From an uncultured Polaribacter sp. (GTDB lineage: Bacteria > Bacteroidota > Bacteroidia > Flavobacteriales > Flavobacteriaceae), in the NCBI GenBank assembly GCA_913061165.1, contig CAJXTJ010000008.1, forward strand, positions 1 to 35,858: a DNA stretch of 35,858 nucleotides. The letters are read 5' to 3'. Numbering within the stretch: the stretch's first letter is position 1; each line of letters begins with the position of its first letter. A program made the position numbers and the translations under genes. Below the pieces are notes generated by a model. The model ran no database searches. It saw only the letters and a program-made list of their open reading frames with translations, and was not told where the DNA came from. This document shows, in pieces, positions 31,061 to 35,858 of the stretch.

Positions 31061-31864
31061 ATGCAAAAATTAATAATCACGTTATGCTTTCTTTTCTCTT
31101 TAAGCATATTTTCTCAAACAGAAACTTTAACAATTAAAACTTTAAAAGGGCAAATAATTCATGCTGAAAATAAAAAAGTCCTAAGCGCTGCTCATATATT
31201 AAATCTTAATACAGTTTCTGGAACCATTACAAATGATTTAGGGTATTTTGAACTACCAACCAGGATAAATGATACTATTTTAGTTTCCTATTTAGGGTAT
31301 GAGTCAATTAAACTAAAAATAACCAATGATTTACTAAAAGGGAATGAATTAGAAATTGCCTTATATCAAAAATCAGAAAAAATTAGAGAAGTGGTAATAC
31401 GCTCAACTAAATTAATTGGAGTTTTAGAAATTGATGTAAAACAAGTACCTGTAGACAGATTTACGCGAATAAAAATAAACGGATTACCACAGACCTATGA
31501 AGTTGGGAAACCACAAAAGAAAAACTTTTCTTCTCCTATAGCAGCCTTGTTCCAGCCAGTAGATTTTTTATATAATCTTTTTGGTAAAAAACCAAAACAA
31601 CTAAAAAAATTGCAAAAATTAAAGAAGGAAGATAATTTACGTAAAATGCTTGCTGGTAAATTTGATAGAGAAGTAATGATGGAATATCTAGATATGGACC
31701 GACAAGAACTATCTGAATTGCTAACAGACTGTAGTTACTCAGATTATTTTATTAAAAAAGCATCAGATCTACAAATGATTGAAGCAATATTAGATTGCTA
31801 TGAAAACCACAAAGCTTTAAAGAAAGGTAAAATAGAACGTAATAAAATTCCTGTAAAGAACTAA
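31061..31864 (+). CDS. CarboxypepD_reg-like (carboxypeptidase-regulatory-like domain) exported protein
   Basis: Signal peptide; KGQIIHAENKKVLSAAHILNLNTVSGTITNDLGYFELPTRINDTILVSYLGYES; ATG at 31061 preferred over the TTG at 31055. Confidence 0.8.
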   Translation: MQKLIITLCFLFSLSIFSQTETLTIKTLKGQIIHAENKKVLSAAHILNLNTVSGTITNDLGYFELPTRINDTILVSYLGYESIKLKITNDLLKGNELEIALYQKSEKIREVVIRSTKLIGVLEIDVKQVPVDRFTRIKINGLPQTYEVGKPQKKNFSSPIAALFQPVDFLYNLFGKKPKQLKKLQKLKKEDNLRKMLAGKFDREVMMEYLDMDRQELSELLTDCSYSDYFIKKASDLQMIEAILDCYENHKALKKGKIERNKIPVKN

Positions 31865-31992
31865 ATATTTTTTTTTCGGATGCTTTAAACAGCATATTAT
31901 GGCCTTCTCTATTTATATATAGGTCTGCAAATACTCTTAAAATTAATTTAATATTAAATGTTACCATACTGTTTTCCGATATAGAGGTAAAC

Positions 31993-32024
31993 AAAAAAAA
32001 TCCAGCAAATGCTGGATTTTTTTT
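31993..32024. terminator. Bidirectional terminator between convergent genes
   Basis: 14-bp perfect stem AAAAAAAATCCAGC / GCTGGATTTTTTTT with AAAT loop. Confidence 0.9.
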
Positions 32025-32044
32025 CTCTCTTGTTTTTAGAATTC

Positions 32045-32875
32045 TTATTGATTCCCTAAAATAATTGGCATTCCAGATTTACCAGAACCAATTACCACTA
32101 CTTTGCTATTTGGAGACTTCGCTAACTCTAAAGTTGCGTCAATTCCTTTTTCTTGTAAAATCTTTTCAGTTAAAGAAGCACTCAAGATTTTGTTTGCAAT
32201 CGCTTTCCCTTCTGCATCAATTCTTTGTCTTTCAGCCTCTTTTTTAGCTTTAGATATTCTAAATTCATATTCCAAAGATTCTTGCTCTTGTTTTAATTTT
32301 GTTTCAATTGCAATTCTAATTGTACTTGGTAATTTAACATCTTCTACTAAAACTCTTTTAACCGATAAGAATTGATCTTTTAGAATAATTTGAATTTCAT
32401 CTAGAATTTCTTGTTCGATTACATCTCTTTTACTAGAATATAATTGCTCTGGTGTATAACGCCCAACAACACTTCTTGCCGCCGCATTTATAGCAGGATC
32501 TAATAATTCACGTTCATAATCCTCTCCTTTTGTTTTGATAAGAGACCCTAAATTATCGAATTCTGGTTCGTACCAGATTGTTCCGTTTACTTTAACCTCT
32601 AATCCATTAACAGAAAGCACATTCATTTCATCTGAAATAGATTGCTGACGCACTTTTCTTATAATCATTTTATTCCAAGGAGCAACAATTTGAAAGCCTT
32701 CCCCATACGTTTTATCTGTATTGATACCATTTCCTAAAGTTTCGAAAAGAACACCACCTTCACCCGGACCAATGGTTACTGTAGATTTAGAAAACAAAAT
32801 TAACGCTACTACTGCAAGTAGTATAAAAAAAACTCCCCCTTTTGGGAATTTTATATCCAATTGATTATTTGCCAT
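32045..32875 (-). CDS. SPFH/prohibitin-family membrane protein
   Basis: One N-terminal TM then TVGPGEGGVLFETLG...ERELLDPAINAAARSVVGRYTPEQLYSSKRDVIEQEI; start placed at MANNQLDIKF. Confidence 0.85.
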   Translation of the reverse strand: MANNQLDIKFPKGGVFFILLAVVALILFSKSTVTIGPGEGGVLFETLGNGINTDKTYGEGFQIVAPWNKMIIRKVRQQSISDEMNVLSVNGLEVKVNGTIWYEPEFDNLGSLIKTKGEDYERELLDPAINAAARSVVGRYTPEQLYSSKRDVIEQEILDEIQIILKDQFLSVKRVLVEDVKLPSTIRIAIETKLKQEQESLEYEFRISKAKKEAERQRIDAEGKAIANKILSASLTEKILQEKGIDATLELAKSPNSKVVVIGSGKSGMPIILGNQ

Positions 32876-32974
32876 TTTTTTTAATATTTTAAATTCAATC
32901 AAATTTACAATAAACTTTAGGAAAGACAAGGTATAAGGTTGCAATCTTAATAAGAAGGTTTCATAAAAATAAGA

Positions 32975-35002
32975 TTAAATCTTGCCGTAATATTTTCGAA
33001 TAAACCATTCTGCAGAAAATAAAGAGATTATAAAAATTAAAAACCATTGCCAATCAATCAAATTTTGTTCTTTTACACTTGACTTCTGAATGCTATAATA
33101 TCTTTTATCTTTTAATAATTTTTTACTTAAGCTGGCAACCTCATCTTTGAAAAAGACCATACCTCCTACTTTTACTGCTAAATTTCTTAACTTTTGCACA
33201 TTTGAATTTGTAAACTGTTGCTCAATATTATAATCTGTTATCTTAAAACTACCAGCTTTACTAATATCTTGTCCACTAACTGAAACTTTATAAATATATT
33301 TACCCGAGTTCAAATTCTCTATGGCTATTTGATAAGAATTGTTGATAACTGAAAACGGTAGCTTTACAACCTTTTTAGTTTTCGTATTTGTAATTGCTAT
33401 TTCTAAAGAGGCTCTTTCATCAAATTGATAGTTTTTGTCTGTATAAAAAGCGGAAATATTAACAATGGTGTTTGCAGGATATAGGTTTTCTGAATTAATT
33501 ACTAATCGATCTCTTTTCTTTTTTGAAGAGACATATTGCACTAAACTTCCTATAAATTGATCAAATTCCTGAAAAGAATTAGAACTTAGAAAGCTTGATG
33601 CTCTCCATTTCCAGATTCCTTCTCCAAAAATTACAGCCATCTTATGCTTATTTTGTTCCAAAACGGATATTAACGGTTGTTGCAGCTCTAATCCATTTAT
33701 ACTTTGAAGTAAAAGATCTTGATGTTCTTTATAAAAAGTGATGGCACCAAACATATCTTTTAAAAATGAAAATTCATTAAAACCGATGTCTTCTTGTAAA
33801 AAAGTTAAAAAGGAATCATTATAAACTGCTCCATAATTTTCCGTTTGATTGATGGCGTTTTTAGTAAATCCTAATTGCTGTTTGTTCATAAAATTCCAAT
33901 CTGAATCTGTACCTGTAACTACAAGTAAATTTAAATTTAATTCTTTTGTCTTATTTAAAATAGACTTAAATAGATTGTTTGGTTGATATAGTATAATTAA
34001 TTGAAAATCAGTTAATTTACCTTTAAATTCATCAACAACAGAAATCTCTAAAGAACGCTGCTTATTACTTTCTATTGCCTTTTTAATTGCACCAATATCT
34101 GGATGTAAAACCGATGTAAGAAGCAGTACTTTTGTTTGCTCATCAATGACTTCTACCGAGAAATTTTTAGTATTATTATTGGTGTTTTTTTCACCTTTTA
34201 TTTTCTGGATTGTTGCCGTATAATAATTATTTCCTTCTTTTATAGAGGTTAAATTGGTAGTAATTATTTGAGAGTTATCGCTTTTAGAAAATTGAAGGTT
34301 CTTAGAAAATACTTTTTTATTGCCGTTAAAAATTACAAACTTTGTTTTTACATTTTCATCTCCATCATAATTTAAGAGCACCTCTACAGGAAATTTGTTT
34401 TTTATATAGCTGTATTTATTTACATTTAATTGATTTATTTTTAGGTCTTTATACTTTACAGTGTCTCCAAAAACAATCGGGTAAATTGTTTGCGTAGCGT
34501 TCGTATATTCATAGGCACTGCCTATTGTTTGATTGCCATCTGTGAGCAATAAAATAGGTGCATTTTTACCGGTATTTAAATTATTTAAATCGCTAATTGC
34601 CTTGTGAATATTTGTTGATTTTCCTTTAAAAAACAAACTATCAGAAACTGCCAAAGCTTCACTAAATATAAAATCTTCAAAATTAAACTTAGCAGCCAGA
34701 TCTTTATTATTTTTAAGTTTACTAATAAAGTCAATTACATTTTGTTCTTCATTAAAAAAAGAAATAGATTTAGAGTTATCAACTAAAATTGACAAGGTTG
34801 GCTTGCTATTTTCTATGATTGTTGTTGTAATCTTCGGATTAATTAGTAACAATAACAATAAAAATAAAGAAATTGATTTCAGTATAAAAAGCAAAGTAGT
34901 CCTTTTTGCTTTTGTTTTTACTTTATATAAATATTGAAAATAAGCGACAGCAATGCTTGCGAAAAACGCTATTAGAATATATAAAATGATTATTGATTGC
35001 AA
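32975..35002 (-). CDS. VWA-like membrane protein (BatA-like architecture)
   Basis: 675 aa; two N-terminal TM helices, MIDAS-like LVDNSKS, ILLLTDGNQT, C-terminal TM. Confidence 0.7.
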   Translation of the reverse strand: MQSIIILYILIAFFASIAVAYFQYLYKVKTKAKRTTLLFILKSISLFLLLLLLINPKITTTIIENSKPTLSILVDNSKSISFFNEEQNVIDFISKLKNNKDLAAKFNFEDFIFSEALAVSDSLFFKGKSTNIHKAISDLNNLNTGKNAPILLLTDGNQTIGSAYEYTNATQTIYPIVFGDTVKYKDLKINQLNVNKYSYIKNKFPVEVLLNYDGDENVKTKFVIFNGNKKVFSKNLQFSKSDNSQIITTNLTSIKEGNNYYTATIQKIKGEKNTNNNTKNFSVEVIDEQTKVLLLTSVLHPDIGAIKKAIESNKQRSLEISVVDEFKGKLTDFQLIILYQPNNLFKSILNKTKELNLNLLVVTGTDSDWNFMNKQQLGFTKNAINQTENYGAVYNDSFLTFLQEDIGFNEFSFLKDMFGAITFYKEHQDLLLQSINGLELQQPLISVLEQNKHKMAVIFGEGIWKWRASSFLSSNSFQEFDQFIGSLVQYVSSKKKRDRLVINSENLYPANTIVNISAFYTDKNYQFDERASLEIAITNTKTKKVVKLPFSVINNSYQIAIENLNSGKYIYKVSVSGQDISKAGSFKITDYNIEQQFTNSNVQKLRNLAVKVGGMVFFKDEVASLSKKLLKDKRYYSIQKSSVKEQNLIDWQWFLIFIISLFSAEWFIRKYYGKI

Positions 35003-35048
35003 TTATTTTCTTTTTGTGAAAGATATAAAGAACTATCTAAAAAAAGAA

Positions 35049-35076
35049 AACCTGTAACGTTAAATTGTTACAGGGT
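35049..35076 (-). terminator. Terminator downstream of fabG (minus strand)
   Basis: CCTGTAAC (35051-35058) / GTTACAGG (35067-35074); T-rich 3' on the minus strand. Confidence 0.7.
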
Positions 35077-35101
35077 TGTATTATTTAAAAATTATGAACC
35101 A

Positions 35102-35848
35102 CTATGTTAGCATTCCACCGTCTACAGAAAGAGTTTGCCCTGTTATGTAGGTACTCATATCAGAAGCTAAAAAGACACATGCATTTGCAATATCTATAGG
35201 CTGACCTCCTCTTTTTAAAGGAATTCCATCTCGCCAAGATTGTACAGTTGCCTCATCTAATTTTGCGGTCATTTCTGTTTCTATAAAACCAGGAGCAATT
35301 ACATTACTTCTAATGTTTCTAGAACCTAGCTCTAAAGCTACCGATTTAGAAAAACCAACAATACCAGCTTTCGATGCTGCATAGTTAGACTGCCCTGCAT
35401 TTCCTTTTAAACCAACAACAGAACTCATATTTATAATAGAACCTGACCTTTGCTTCATCATTGGTCTAATAACAGCTTTTGTTAAATTAAAGACAGATTT
35501 TAAATTTACTTCAATAACTTTATCAAAATCATCTTCAGAAATACGCATTAACAGATTGTCTTTTGTAATACCCGCATTATTTACGAGAATATCAATAGCA
35601 CCAAATTCTTTATGAACTTCTTTTGCTAATTCTTGCGCTGCATCAAAGTTTGCAGCATTCGATTGATATCCTTTTGCATCCACTCCATAGGATTTTAATT
35701 CTTCCTCTAAAGCTTTTGCTGCGTCTACAGAAGCACTGTACGTAAATGCTATATTAGCACCTTGTCTTGCAAATTCAACTGCAATTCCCCTACCGATTCC
35801 TCTTGTAGCACCTGTAATTATTGCAGATTTATTTTCTAATAATTTCAT
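35102..35848 (-). CDS. fabG: 3-oxoacyl-[acyl-carrier-protein] reductase
   Basis: AIITGATRGIGRGIA; DILVNNAGITKDNLLMRI; YAASKAGIVGFSKSVA; FLASDMSTYITGQTLSVDGGM. Confidence 0.95.
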   Translation of the reverse strand: MKLLENKSAIITGATRGIGRGIAVEFARQGANIAFTYSASVDAAKALEEELKSYGVDAKGYQSNAANFDAAQELAKEVHKEFGAIDILVNNAGITKDNLLMRISEDDFDKVIEVNLKSVFNLTKAVIRPMMKQRSGSIINMSSVVGLKGNAGQSNYAASKAGIVGFSKSVALELGSRNIRSNVIAPGFIETEMTAKLDEATVQSWRDGIPLKRGGQPIDIANACVFLASDMSTYITGQTLSVDGGMLT

Positions 35849-35858
35849 GGTTTAGTAT

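Noticed and set aside
31752-31994. 80-aa minus-strand ORF in the 31864-32045 spacer
   Set aside because: Overlaps the end of the CarboxypepD_reg-like CDS and abuts a strong bidirectional terminator; no domain features.

Overview
The window is a low-GC chromosomal segment from a Bacteroidota member, probably Flavobacteriaceae. That assignment is inferred from protein sequences, TTTG/TAnnTTTG-type promoters and A-rich start contexts lacking Shine-Dalgarno motifs. It is dominated by the str-S10-spc-alpha ribosomal super-cluster, rpsL to rplQ (2938-20409), with fusA, secY, infA, rpmJ and rpoA embedded. Downstream are an exported protein of unknown function, carA, eno, a citrate synthase, an amidinotransferase/DDAH-like gene next to a CtlX-like gene, a PafA-like phosphatase, an MlaE/MlaF-like ABC pair, tRNA-Lys(TTT), tRNA-Leu(GAG), a CarboxypepD_reg-like protein, an SPFH protein, a VWA-like membrane protein and fabG. 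The first ~1.1 kb has no convincing gene. It begins with 13 nt identical to the 3' end of the Nextera mosaic end, probably residual adapter, and holds a possible decayed transposase fragment. I found no CRISPR, defence, prophage or biosynthetic system. The most interesting unexplained structure is regulatory: (i) a 14-bp hairpin after rpsJ whose loop carries the -33 TTTG of a promoter reading into rplC; (ii) a ~230-nt rplC leader with a terminator-like hairpin and a duplicated 5' arm; (iii) structured gaps before rpsG, rpsH, rpsD and rpoA that are candidate r-protein autoregulatory sites. These are hypotheses from reading the sequence; no folding or covariation was computed.
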